From JAQBQB01 sp963757185 (GTDB lineage Bacteria > Gemmatimonadota > Gemmatimonadetes > Gemmatimonadales > Gemmatimonadaceae): a stretch of 64,000 bases of DNA. Position numbers and translations under genes: made by a program. This document shows positions 42,934 through 52,381 of the stretch, one piece after another (the first letter of the stretch is position 1; the number at the start of each line of letters is the position of its first letter). The stretch spans positions 478,547 to 542,546 of the forward strand of contig CAVWQI010000005.1 in NCBI GenBank assembly GCA_963757185.1, written 5' to 3'. The notes beneath the pieces were generated by a model that saw only the letters and a program-made list of their open reading frames with translations, made no database searches and had not been told where the DNA came from.

Positions 42934-43562
42934 ATCAGTTTGAGGTCGAACCCGTCGTCGATTTTGCGGCGCAGGCGGCGCACGAGAACCTCGAGCACGT
43001 TGGTGAACGGATCGTGGTTCTCGTCCCACACGTGCGCGGTGATCGCGGCGCGGTCCACGACCTGGTCGTGGTGCCGCACGAGAAACTCGAGTAGCGCGAA
43101 CTCTTTCGCGGTGAGCTCGATGTCGCGGCCGCCGCGGCGCACGCGGTGCGCGCCGAGATCGATCTCCAGGTCGGCGATCGACGCGCGCTCGGGAATCGGC
43201 GTGGGCGGACGCCGCGCCAGCGCCCGCAGACGTGCGACGAGCTCCCGAAACGCGAACGGCTTCGTGAGGTAGTCGTCCGCGCCGGACTCCAGTCCCTGAA
43301 CGCGGTCGTCCACCGTGTCCTTTGCGGTGAGCATGAGCACCGGCGTGCCGACGCCGCGGTCGCGCAGGGTGCGACAGAGGTCGAACCCGTTGCCGCCGGG
43401 CAGCATCACGTCGAGGATGATGACGTCGAACGCGCCAAGCACGGCGCGCGAACGGCCGGCGTCGGCGGAGCTCTCACGCGCGACATGAAATCCGTGCTCG
43501 CCCAATCCGTTCTCGAGCACGGACGCGAGCTGCGGATCGTCTTCGACCAGCAGAATCCGCAT
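42894..43562 (-). CDS. OmpR/PhoB-family response regulator
   Basis: A protein of 222 residues. The receiver has the acidic pair at residues 8-9, the phosphorylated Asp 51 in ILDVMLPGG, Thr 79 and Lys 101 in LTKPF. The C-terminal winged helix has ELTAKEFALLEFLVRH, VLEVLVRRLRRKID and the wing TLRGAGYRLG. It most likely pairs with the kinase at 40912-42240 and controls the efflux genes that follow. The final residues overlap the convergent PfpI gene. Confidence 0.95.
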   Translation of the reverse strand: MRILLVEDDPQLASVLENGLGEHGFHVARESSADAGRSRAVLGAFDVIILDVMLPGGNGFDLCRTLRDRGVGTPVLMLTAKDTVDDRVQGLESGADDYLTKPFAFRELVARLRALARRPPTPIPERASIADLEIDLGAHRVRRGGRDIELTAKEFALLEFLVRHHDQVVDRAAITAHVWDENHDPFTNVLEVLVRRLRRKIDDGFDLKLIHTLRGAGYRLGV

Positions 43563-43575
43563 CAGGCGCCCGCGA

Positions 43576-43656
43576 TCACGGTTTCTTCGGCTTTGCGGCG
43601 GGAGTGGCCGTCGCCTTCGCTTCGTCTAAGGACGCGAGGGTGGATTTCCACGTCAT
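43576..43656 (-). pseudogene. Short remnant ORF (26 aa) upstream of the response regulator
   Basis: A frame of 26 codons (MTWKSTLASL, then DEAKATAT, then a PAAKPKKP tail). Its composition is protein-like, and the frame is open upstream through THPGDL and ATGSLDTIRS before running into repeat copy D at 43731. It may be the 3' remnant of a larger gene cut off by the repeat, or a short peptide gene 14 bp before the regulator. I do not recognise a family. Confidence 0.3.
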
Positions 43657-43730
43657 GAGGTCCCCTGGGTGGGTCGAGCGAATGGTATCCAGAGAACCTG
43701 TCGCGGAGATGACGGCGAACGAAAGGCGCG

Positions 43731-43834
43731 TTGGATCGCGGCCATTCTGGCGACTGTCACGGCTTGGACGGTACGGCTGTGGGCTAGAAGTCGGGAACTG
43801 ATGACGGACCTCAGACCACACACCAGGCGTGACG
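43731..43834 (-). repeat. Dispersed intergenic repeat, copy D (inverted)
   Basis: A reverse-oriented copy. Read on the minus strand it contains CGTCACGCCTGGTGTGTGGT, GGTCTGAGGTCCG, CAGTTCCCGACTTCTAGCCC, ACAGCCGTACC, and ends with GGCCGCGATCCAA. With copy E it makes an outward-facing inverted pair with 56 bp between. The interval 43657-43981 (325 bp) contains only these repeats. Confidence 0.8.
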
Positions 43835-43890
43835 CGGTGGGGACCTGGAAGGCGTTGGAGCGTCGCCGGCCAACGCCGAAAGTGAGGACC

Positions 43891-43971
43891 GTGGTCTGAG
43901 GTCCGTTCCCGACTTCGAGCGGACAGCCGTACCCACCACCCGACAACAGACCTCAGAGTGGCCGCGATCCC
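43891..43971 (+). repeat. Dispersed intergenic repeat, copy E
   Basis: A forward copy with GTGGTCTGAGGTCCGTTCCC, GACTTCGAGCGGACAGCCGT, ACCCACC, and CTCAGAGTGGCCGCGATCCC. It ends 10 bp before the stop codon of the frameshifted RND gene (43982), so it forms that gene's 3' flank. Confidence 0.85.
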
Positions 43972-43981
43972 ACGGCAGTTC

Positions 43982-46900
43982 TCAATCCCCGGTCGCCGGC
44001 TCCGGCGCTCCCACGACCCCCTGCCCCACCGCGCTCGTCGCCTTCCTCCGCGAGAACCACTGTTGCCACTCGTCGAGGTACGTGTAGAACACCGGCGTGA
44101 CGTACAGCGTCACCAGCTGCGAAAACGCCAATCCGCCCACCACCGCCACGCCGAGCGGCCGCCGCGTCGACGCCCCGGCCCCCCACCCCACGGCGATCGG
44201 CACCGCGCCCATGAGCGCCGCCATCGTCGTCATCATGATCGGCCGGAACCGCACGCTCGCCGCCTCGAGGATCGCCTCCGACGGCGTGCGCTTCCCGTCG
44301 CGCTGCGCCTCGATCGCGAAGTCGATCATCATGATCGCGTTCTTCTCCACGATGCCGATGAGCATGATGATTCCGACGAATCCATAGATGTCGAGATCCA
44401 GCCCGACGAGAATGAGCGTGACCAGCGCGCCGAACGCCGCGAACGGCAGACCGGTGAGAATCGTGATCGGGTGGATGAAACTCTCGTAGAGCACGCCGAG
44501 GATCACGTAGATCACGAAGATCGCCAGCAGCATCAGCAGGACGAGCCCCTGCTGGGTCGTCACGAACGCTTCGGCGATGCCCGAGAAACTCGCCGCCACG
44601 GTGCCCGGCAGTACCTCGGCCGCCACCTGCTGGATCTCCTTGAGCGCTGTCCCGAGCGACGTGCCTGCCGCGAGGTTGAACGAGACCGTGACCGACGGAA
44701 GCTGGCCCGAGTGATTCACCGTCACCGGCCCAACCGAGTAGCTGAACGACGCGACCGTGTTGAGCGGAACGAGCGGCCCTCGGCTCGAGCGAACCCACAG
44801 CTTTCCGAGCGCCCCGACGTCCTGCTGGAATTCAGGCAGCAGTTCCATCACGACCCAGTACTCGTTCGTCGACGTGTAGATCGTCGACACCTGCCGCTGG
44901 CCGAACGCGTCGTAGAGCGTGTTCTCGATCTCGCTCGCCGACACGCCGAGCTGGCCCGCCGCCTCGCGGTTGATGTCCACCGTGACCTGCGGATTCTGGA
45001 TGAGCAAGTCACTGGTCACGTCGATCAGCCCGGGCAACTGCCGCATGCGCGTCTCCATCTGCCGCGCCGCGGTGTTGAGGGCGTTCATGTCGCCGCTCTG
45101 GAGCGTGTACTGGTACAGGCTCTTCGACGCCAGTCCACCGATCGAGATCGCCGGCGGATTCTGGATGAACGTGCTGATGTCGGGAACGCCGGCCACCACC
45201 TTCGTGAGGTCGCGCGCGATCTGGTCGGCGCTGCGACTTCGCTCGGTGATCGGCTTCAGGTCGATCGTGAGTTGTCCCTGATTCGCCGCCGCGGTGGTGC
45301 CGACCGACGACGTCACGGACCGCACGTCGGGATCCTTCGTGACCGCCGCCGCCACTTCCTGTTGGTGTTGGACCAGCGCGTCGAACGACACGCCCTCGGC
45401 CGCCTCTGTGGTGGCGAGCAACTGCCCGGTGTCGTCCGTCGGGAAGAGACCCTTGGGCGTCGACCAGAAGAGGTAGCCCGTCGCGATGAGGATCGCCGCC
45501 GAGAAGCCGAGCGTGAGCGGCCGCCGCTCCATGACCCAGGCGAGCGTGCGCTCGTAGAGCCCGAGCCACGCGACGAAGAAGCGCTCGCTCGCCCTGTACA
45601 GCGCGCCGTGCTCCTTGCCGTGATCCGATTTGAGGAACCGGCTCGACAGCATCGGCGTTAGCGTGAGCGACACGAAGCCAGACACGAGGATCGCCACGCC
45701 GATCGTCACGGCGAACTCGTGGAACAATTTTCCGATTATCCCGCCCATAAATAGGAACGGGATAAACACGGCGGCGAGCGAGAAGGTCATGGACAAGATG
45801 GTAAAGCCGACCTCTCCCGCCCCGTCGACCGCCGCCTGCATCCTCGGTTTTCCCATCTCGAGATGCCGCACGATGTTCTCGAGCATCACGATCGCGTCGT
45901 CGACGACGAAGCCCACGGCGAGCGTGAGCGCCATGAGCGACAGGTTGTCGAGGCTGTAGTGCAGCAGGTACATCATCGAGAACGTGCCGATGATCGACAT
46001 CGGCAGCGCGAGGCTCGGGATGATCGTCGCCGACCAGTTCCGCAGGAACAGGAAGATCACGAGCACGACGAGCACCAGCGTGAGCTCGAGGGTGAACGTC
46101 ACGTCGTCGCACCGACGCCTTGATCGTCGCCGACCGGTCGTAGAGCGTGTCCACCTGGACGGCCGGCGGAATCTCCGCCGACAGGCGTCCGAGCGCCGCC
46201 TTGACCTTGTTCGCGACCTCCACGGTGTTCGTGCCCGGCTGCCGCTGGATCGCGAGCACGATCGATCGCTCGCCGTTGTACCAGCTCGCCGTCTTGTTGT
46301 TCTGGACGTCGTCGGTGATCTTGCCGATCTCGTCGAGGTGCACCGGCGCGCCATTGCGGTACGCGATGATGACGTCGCCGAACTCGCTCGCGTTGTCGAG
46401 CTGGCCCGTCGCCTGAACCGTGAGCGCCGTGCGCGGTCCCCACAAGACGCCCGTCGGCAGGTTGACGTTCTGGCTCGTGATCGCCGTCGCCACGTCCTCG
46501 AGCGCGATGCCGCGCGACGCGAGTTGGCCGGGGTCGAGCTGAATGCGCACCGCGTACTTTTGCGTGCCGTAAACCAGAACTTGTGCGACACCCCCTACCA
46601 TAGAAAGCCGCTGCGCCAGCGTCGTTTCGCCGTACTCGTCGAGCGTGGAGAGCGGCACTTCGGTGGACGTGAGCGCCAACGTCAAAATCGGCGCGTCGGC
46701 CGGATTGGTCTTCTGGTACGACGGCGGGATGATCCCCTGGGGGAGCTGACGGCTCGTCTGCGCGATCGCCGCCTGCACGTCCTGCGCGGCCGCGTCGATG
46801 TTGCGGTCGAGCGCGAACTGGATGACGATCTGCGTCTGCCCCAGGCTCGACGTCGACGTCATGTTGTCGATGCCGGCGATCGTCGAGAACTGCTTCTCGA

Positions 46901-47099
46901 GCGGCGTCGCCACCGTCGCCGCCATCGTCTGCGGGCTGGTGCCCGGCAGCGACGCGCTGACCGTGATCGTCGGGAAATCGACGTTCGGCAAGTCGCTCAC
47001 CGGCAACTGCCGGTACGCGACGATCCCGAAGACGAGAATGCCGATCATGACCAGCGTGGTCATTACCGGCCGTTTAATGAACAACGTCGTGAAATTCAT
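43982..47099 (-). pseudogene. HAE1/MdtC-like efflux RND permease with one frameshift
   Basis: Two frames together encode one RND pump of about 1038 residues. The first frame (47099 to about 46115) gives the start FTTLFIKRPVMTTLVMIGIL and the first periplasmic loop to DRSATIKASV. The second frame, starting near 46110 with DDVTFTLELTLVLVVLVIF, gives TM2 to the C-terminus at 43982, with the proton-relay pair in GFVVDDAIVML. A single surplus base in GTGCGACGACGTG near 46110 explains the break. The closest homologue in the window is the intact RND at 47440-50553, with which it would form an MdtB/MdtC-like heteromeric pump served by the adaptor at 50558. Confidence 0.88.
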
Positions 47100-47160
47100 C
47101 GACTACTCGAAAAGGAAAGTCAATCAACGACAACTACAAACTGGAACTACAACGACAACT

Positions 47161-47438
47161 GCAACTGCAACGACAACTACCTGACGCAGAGTACGCAGAG
47201 GACGCGGAGGCGCAGAGGGGATCAATGAGAGGGCGAGCGCCTCTTGCGACGAGCCGGATATGAATGCTTTGGGAAAAGCCGCTCGGGATGCCTCCGATTC
47301 GATGATATCAGCTCGCTGTCGGGAAGCCTCCCGAGCGGCTGTCACAAAGAATCCGGTTCATTGCGGGCCGACCCCAATTCAGCGTGCAGTCCTCTGCGCC
47401 CCCGCGTCTCTGCGGTGAGTTGTTGCCGTTGCAGTTGC
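47161..47438. repeat. Nested long palindrome between two RND genes
   Basis: Outer arms at 47161-47218 and 47391-47438 match over about 48 bp with a few mismatches (for example GACGCGGAGGCGCAGAGG against CCTCTGCGCCCCCGCGTC, and GCAACTGCAACG against its complement). Inside are second arms, with GCCGCTCGGGA (47278-47288) opposite TCCCGAGCGGC (47329-47339) and further matches outward to 47262 and 47354. The outer right arm ends two bases from the stop codon of the upstream RND gene. A CAACTA/CAACTG/CAACGA-type short repeat borders the left arm (47123-47180). No gene is present in 47100-47439. Confidence 0.75.
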
Positions 47439-47439
47439 G

Positions 47440-50400
47440 TTAGTCGCCAGCCGCCGGCACTGGCTCGGGCGCGACCGAACCGACAGCCTGGCTCGCCCGG
47501 CGACCCAACCACGCCTGCAACTCATCGAAGTACGTATAGAAAACCGGCGTCACGTACAGCGTGACGACCTGCGAGAACGCCAAGCCGCCGACCACCGCGA
47601 CACCGAGCGGCCGTCGTGATGCCGCGCTGGCGCCGACGCCGATCGCGATCGGCAGCGTGCCGGCGATCGCCGAGACGGTCGTCATCATGATCGGACGGAA
47701 TCGAACGCTCGCCGCTTCGACGATCGCCTGCGCGGGCGGCACGTGCTCGCTCCGCTCTCGCTCGATCGCGAAGTCGATCATCATGATCGCGTTCTTCTTC
47801 ACGATCCCGATCAGCATGATGATGCCGACGTAGCCGTACACCCCGAGCTCCACGTGCGCGAGATACAGCGCGAACAGCGCGCCGAACGCGGCGAACGGCA
47901 GCCCGGTCAGGATCGTGACGGGATGGATGAAGCTCTCGTACAAAATCCCGAGAATGATGTAGATGATGAACACCGTGATCAGGAGCAGCAGCCCCATCCC
48001 CCGCTGCGAATCCTGGAACGCCGCCGCCGTCCCCGAGAACGCGCCGGTGATCGTCGCCGCCAACGTTTGGCGCGCGATCCGATTCACGTCGTCCGTCGCC
48101 GCGCCCAGCGCGACACCCGGCGCGAGGTTGAACGACAGCGTCACCGACGCCATTTGCCCCGAATGCGCCACGCTCAGCGGCCCCGTCGTCTGCTCGAAGT
48201 ACGCGACGTCGGTGAGCGGAACCTGCGCGCCGTTCGTCCCCGGCACGAAGAAGTGCTCCAGCGCCGACGCGTCGAGCTGAGCGCTCGGCACCGTCTCCAT
48301 GACGACCCAGTACTCGTTGGTCGGCGTGAAGATCGTCGACACCTGCTGTTGGTTGTACGCGTTGGCCAGCGCGTTCTCGATCGCCGACGGCGACACGCCG
48401 AGCGTGAGCGCCTTCTGACGGTCGATGTGCACGCGCAGGATCGGGCTGCGGTTGAGAAGATCCGACGTCACGCTCGTGAGCAGGGGATCTTCCTGGAGCC
48501 GCGCCATCAGCTTGTTGGCCTCGGAGTACAGGTTCGTGATGTCCGGTCCGCGCAGCGTGTACTGGTACGACGACTTCGAGCCGCGTCCGCCGATCCGGAT
48601 CGCCGGCGGGTTCGTGACGAAGATCTGCAGCCCCGCGATTCCCGACATCTGCCGCGTCAGCTCGTGCACCATGTCGTCCGCCGGCGGCCGCTCTCCTGCC
48701 GGCTTGAGCGTGATGTTGAACTGCGCCTGGTTCGAGGACCCGCCGAAGCTGCCGATGTTCGCCGTGTACGACTGGACGTTCGTGTCCTTCGCGAGGCGCG
48801 CCGAGGCAAGCTGCGTATAGCGCAGCATCTCGACGAACGACGTGCCCTGCGCCGCTTCGGCGGTCGCGTTGAGCGAGCCGGTGTCGTCCGGCGGGAAAAG
48901 GCCCTTCGGGATGACGGTCCAGAGCAATCCCGTCGCCGCGAGGATTATCGCCGAAAACGCCAACGTGACCCAGCGATGCCGCATCACCCACATCAGGCTA
49001 CGCTCGTAGCCGCGCAGCGACGAGTTGAAGAGGTTCTCCGTCCACGCGAACCAGCGGCCGTGCTTCGCCGCGTGTGTGTGCGGCTTGAGCAGCCGGCTGC
49101 ACAGCATCGGCGTCAGCGTCAGCGACACGATGCCGGACACGAGGATCGCCACGCTGATCGTCACCGCGAACTCGCGGAACAAGCGGCCGATGATTCCGCC
49201 CATGAACATGAGCGGGATGAACACCGCCGAGAGCGACAGCGTCATCGACAGAATCGTGAAACCCACCTCGGCCGCGCCCTCGAGGGCCGCCTGCATCGGC
49301 GTTTTCCCCATCTCGAGGTGCCGCACGATGTTCTCGAGCATCACGATCGCGTCGTCGACCACGAAGCCGACGGCGAGCGTGAGCGCCATCAGCGACAGGT
49401 TGTCGATGCTGAAGTCGAGCAGCTGCATCGCCGAGAACGTGCCGATGATCGACATCGGCAGTGTGAGGCTCGGAATCAGCGTCGCGACGACGCTGCGCAA
49501 GAAGAAGAAGATCACCAGAACGACAAGCACCAGCGCGATCACCAGCGAGAACTTCACGTCGGCGACGGCGTTGTTGATCGACAGCGATCGGTCGTACTGG
49601 ATGCGCACTTTGAGCGTCGGCGGGAGTCCCTTCTCGATCTCGGCCAGCGCATCCTTCACGCGCTGCGCGACCTCGACCGTGTTGGTGCCTGGCTGCCGCT
49701 GCACCATCAGGTTGATCGAGCGCTCGTTGTCGAACCACGCGACGTTCTTGTTGTTCTGGATGTCGTCGAGGACGTTCGCGACGTCGCCCAGCCGCACCGC
49801 CGCGCCGTTCTTGTAGGCGATGATCAGCTGCCGGAAATCGGAGGCGTTGTTCAGCTGCCCTGTCGCCTGCAGCGTGAGCGTGTGCTCCTTGCCGTACAGC
49901 ACGCCGGTCGGGAGCATCACGTTGTTGTTGCGGATCGCCGCCGCGACCTGCGACACGCCGATGTTCTTCGTCGCCAGCTCCGCCGGGTCGAGTTGGACTC
50001 GGACCGCGTACTTCGCGGTGCCCCACACGCCGACCTGCGCGACTCCCTCTACCATCGACAACCGCTGCGCGATCGTCGTCTCGGCGTACTCGTCCACCTG
50101 CGTCATCGGCATCACGTTCGACGTGAGCGCGATGTTCAGGATCGGCGCGGCCGCCGGATTCTGCTTGTGATAGTTCGGCGGCAGGATTGTCGACGGAAGG
50201 AACGGCAGCGTCTTGCCGATCGCCGCGTTCACGTCCTGCGCCGCGGCTTCGACGTCGCGGTCGAGCGAGAACTGGAGCGTGATGTTCGTGCCGCCGAGGC
50301 TCGAGTTCGACGTGATCTCGTCGATGCCGGCGATGGCCGAGAAAGCTTTCTCGAGCGGCGTGGCGACCGTGGCCGCCATCGTCTCCGGGCTCGCGCCGGG

Positions 50401-50553
50401 GAGATTCGCGTTGACGTTGAGCGTCGGGTAGTCGACGGTGGGCAGGTCGCTCACCGGCAACTTGCGGTACGACACGAGGCCGAACACGAGGATTCCGATC
50501 ATGAGCAACGTCGTCATGACCGGGCGCCGCACGAACAGGCCCGTGAGACTCAC
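47440..50553 (-). CDS. HAE1-family efflux RND permease (MdtB-like)
   Basis: An intact pump of 1037 residues. The GTG at 50553 is preferred: an AGGAGG-like GCGGAGG lies 8 bases upstream and the sequence then reads VSLTGLFVRRPVMTTLLMIGI, the family's N-terminus. The frame is open to 50664 only within the adaptor gene. The proton-relay pair is in GFVVDDAIVML, and twelve helices and two porter loops are complete. The adaptor stop is 4 bases before the start, so they are one operon. The second RND gene follows after a 340-bp gap with a palindrome. Likely exports hydrophobic drugs or dyes. No TolC gene is in this cluster. Confidence 0.93.
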   Translation of the reverse strand: MSLTGLFVRRPVMTTLLMIGILVFGLVSYRKLPVSDLPTVDYPTLNVNANLPGASPETMAATVATPLEKAFSAIAGIDEITSNSSLGGTNITLQFSLDRDVEAAAQDVNAAIGKTLPFLPSTILPPNYHKQNPAAAPILNIALTSNVMPMTQVDEYAETTIAQRLSMVEGVAQVGVWGTAKYAVRVQLDPAELATKNIGVSQVAAAIRNNNVMLPTGVLYGKEHTLTLQATGQLNNASDFRQLIIAYKNGAAVRLGDVANVLDDIQNNKNVAWFDNERSINLMVQRQPGTNTVEVAQRVKDALAEIEKGLPPTLKVRIQYDRSLSINNAVADVKFSLVIALVLVVLVIFFFLRSVVATLIPSLTLPMSIIGTFSAMQLLDFSIDNLSLMALTLAVGFVVDDAIVMLENIVRHLEMGKTPMQAALEGAAEVGFTILSMTLSLSAVFIPLMFMGGIIGRLFREFAVTISVAILVSGIVSLTLTPMLCSRLLKPHTHAAKHGRWFAWTENLFNSSLRGYERSLMWVMRHRWVTLAFSAIILAATGLLWTVIPKGLFPPDDTGSLNATAEAAQGTSFVEMLRYTQLASARLAKDTNVQSYTANIGSFGGSSNQAQFNITLKPAGERPPADDMVHELTRQMSGIAGLQIFVTNPPAIRIGGRGSKSSYQYTLRGPDITNLYSEANKLMARLQEDPLLTSVTSDLLNRSPILRVHIDRQKALTLGVSPSAIENALANAYNQQQVSTIFTPTNEYWVVMETVPSAQLDASALEHFFVPGTNGAQVPLTDVAYFEQTTGPLSVAHSGQMASVTLSFNLAPGVALGAATDDVNRIARQTLAATITGAFSGTAAAFQDSQRGMGLLLLITVFIIYIILGILYESFIHPVTILTGLPFAAFGALFALYLAHVELGVYGYVGIIMLIGIVKKNAIMMIDFAIERERSEHVPPAQAIVEAASVRFRPIMMTTVSAIAGTLPIAIGVGASAASRRPLGVAVVGGLAFSQVVTLYVTPVFYTYFDELQAWLGRRASQAVGSVAPEPVPAAGD

Positions 50554-50557
50554 GCCG

Positions 50558-52141
50558 TCACCCTCCGCGTTTCGCTGCCGCGCTGTCGGCCGCTCCGCCC
50601 GTCGCTCCCCCTCCGCCGCCGCGACGTCCGCGTCCGCGCCGACCGCCGGCCGCGCCGGCCGCACCGGCGCCGCCGCCGCCCATGTCGCTCGCGCCTCGCA
50701 GACGGACCGGTGCGTCCGGCGTGAGGCGCAGCTGGCCGTCCGTCACGACGCGGTCACCTTCGCGGATTCCCGTCGAGATGATCGACAGGCCATTCTGCGT
50801 GCGCTCGACGATCACGCCGCGCTGGCGCGCCGTGTCGCTCTGATCGACGACGTACACGTACATGCCCCGCTGACCGCTGACCACAGCCTGCGTCGGCACA
50901 ACGAGCGCGCCCTGCTCATCGAAGAGGTGAAGCGACGTCGCCGCGAACTGCCCCGCCCATAGCCGGCCGTTCGCGTTGTCGAACGTCGCCTTGAGCTGAA
51001 CCGTTTGGGTCGACGTGTCGATCGCGTTGTCGATGAACGACAACTTGCCCATGAGCCGGTCGCCGGCCGACGAACTGGCCGCACCGCCGCCCTGCAACGC
51101 GCCCGTCTGCGCGGTGCTCCCCGCCTGCTGTGCTGGGCCGCGCCCGGAACCGGGAGGCCCACCGACCGTCCCATTGGCGCCCCCTGCCCCGCCAGAGGCC
51201 CCATCCGTGGGCGGACCTCCGCCCGGCGGCCCGGAGCCGTCGGTGCTGCCACCACGTCTGCCGCGCCCGCTGTGGCCGCCGTTCCCGCCGCTACCGCCAT
51301 TCCCGCCGTTGCCACTGAACCCGCCGCCGTCCTGACCCGGGTTATCGCCTACCGGGTTCATCGCCGCGGCTGCCAGGGAATCGATCGACGGAGTGGCCGG
51401 CGCTACCCCACTTGGCACCGCCGCGACCGGCAGTCCCCCGGCCGCGCCGTACTGCTGCACCAGCGGCAACTCGGACGACGGAATCGCGAAACGCACGTTG
51501 ATCGGGCGAACCTGGTTGATCACGACCAGCGGCGTGGCCGCGCCGGAATGAACGAGATTGCCGCGCTTGACCAGCACGTTGCCCGTGCGCCCGGAGATCG
51601 GCGCCCGAACCACGGCGTTCTCGAGGTTGAATCTCGCCTGCTCGACCGCTGCCCGATCCGATTGCAGCGTCGCTACCGACGTCGCGGCCGAAGTGAACTG
51701 CACCTCGGCTTCTTCCGACGTGATGACCTTGGCCGCAAGAAGATCTTTGTAGCGCTTCGCGTTCACCTCGGCAGCGACCCACGTCGCGCTGTCGCGCGCC
51801 AGAACGGCAACCGCCTGATTGAAGGCGTTTTGGTACGGGCGCGGCTCGATGTGAAAGAGCGACTGTCCCGTCCGAACTTCCTGTCCTTCCTGGAAGTCCA
51901 CCGACTGGATGATTCCATCGACCTGGGGCGTGACGGAGACGGTCTGAACCGGCGTCACGATCCCGTTCGATTCGATTATGTAGGGGACAGTGGCGCGCCG
52001 CGCCGGGACGACGGAGACCATCGCCACGGGACGTTGAGCGCGCTCTTGTTTTTTGGCACAGGCGGAAATGGCCAGCGACGACAGCGCGAGGGCACAAACC
52101 GGCAGCGGTGCGCGACGGGAGAGTTGTCGCAATCCGATCAT
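50558..52141 (-). CDS. Efflux RND periplasmic adaptor with a long Gly-rich insertion
   Basis: A lipoprotein of about 527 residues (start at 52141 gives a signal ending in AISAC; GTG at 52171 is an alternative). Lipoyl halves DGIIQSVDFQEGQEVRTGQ and VRAPISGRTGNVLVKRG flank a coiled-coil of AcrA/MdtA type. After the first beta-barrel strands (VRPINVRFAIPSSELPLV) there is an insertion of about 115 residues, mostly Gly, Ser, Pro and Asn, before the barrel resumes with LSFIDNAIDTSTQTVQLKA. A second Gly/Arg-rich tail closes the protein. Usual adaptors of this group have about 380-420 residues. The gene leads the two-pump operon. Confidence 0.9.
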   Translation of the reverse strand: MIGLRQLSRRAPLPVCALALSSLAISACAKKQERAQRPVAMVSVVPARRATVPYIIESNGIVTPVQTVSVTPQVDGIIQSVDFQEGQEVRTGQSLFHIEPRPYQNAFNQAVAVLARDSATWVAAEVNAKRYKDLLAAKVITSEEAEVQFTSAATSVATLQSDRAAVEQARFNLENAVVRAPISGRTGNVLVKRGNLVHSGAATPLVVINQVRPINVRFAIPSSELPLVQQYGAAGGLPVAAVPSGVAPATPSIDSLAAAAMNPVGDNPGQDGGGFSGNGGNGGSGGNGGHSGRGRRGGSTDGSGPPGGGPPTDGASGGAGGANGTVGGPPGSGRGPAQQAGSTAQTGALQGGGAASSSAGDRLMGKLSFIDNAIDTSTQTVQLKATFDNANGRLWAGQFAATSLHLFDEQGALVVPTQAVVSGQRGMYVYVVDQSDTARQRGVIVERTQNGLSIISTGIREGDRVVTDGQLRLTPDAPVRLRGASDMGGGGAGAAGAAGGRRGRGRRGGGGGATGGAADSAAAKRGG

Positions 52142-52381
52142 CGTTTTCACAAAGATTTTCGAGGCTTCCACGAATGTACTACGTGTAAGCCCTTCAATGT
52201 GTTCGGAAACCTTGGCTCCCGCTATTAGGCCGTCGAGAGCGGGACTCCTTGCGGGCCCAATGGCTCCCGTTTAGCGGTGCGTTTGATCAGCGTTCGCCGA
52301 GCGCGTATCTCCGCGGTTCACGCGAGCCAACCGCGGCGATGTTCGAAAGGCGCGCGACACCCCCCGACTGCGGTTGCGCCG

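Noticed and set aside
47743..50724. Nearly 1000-codon plus-strand frame opposite the RND gene
   Set aside because: Composition is Arg/His/Asp-rich without any motif, and it is a shadow of the intact pump on the other strand.
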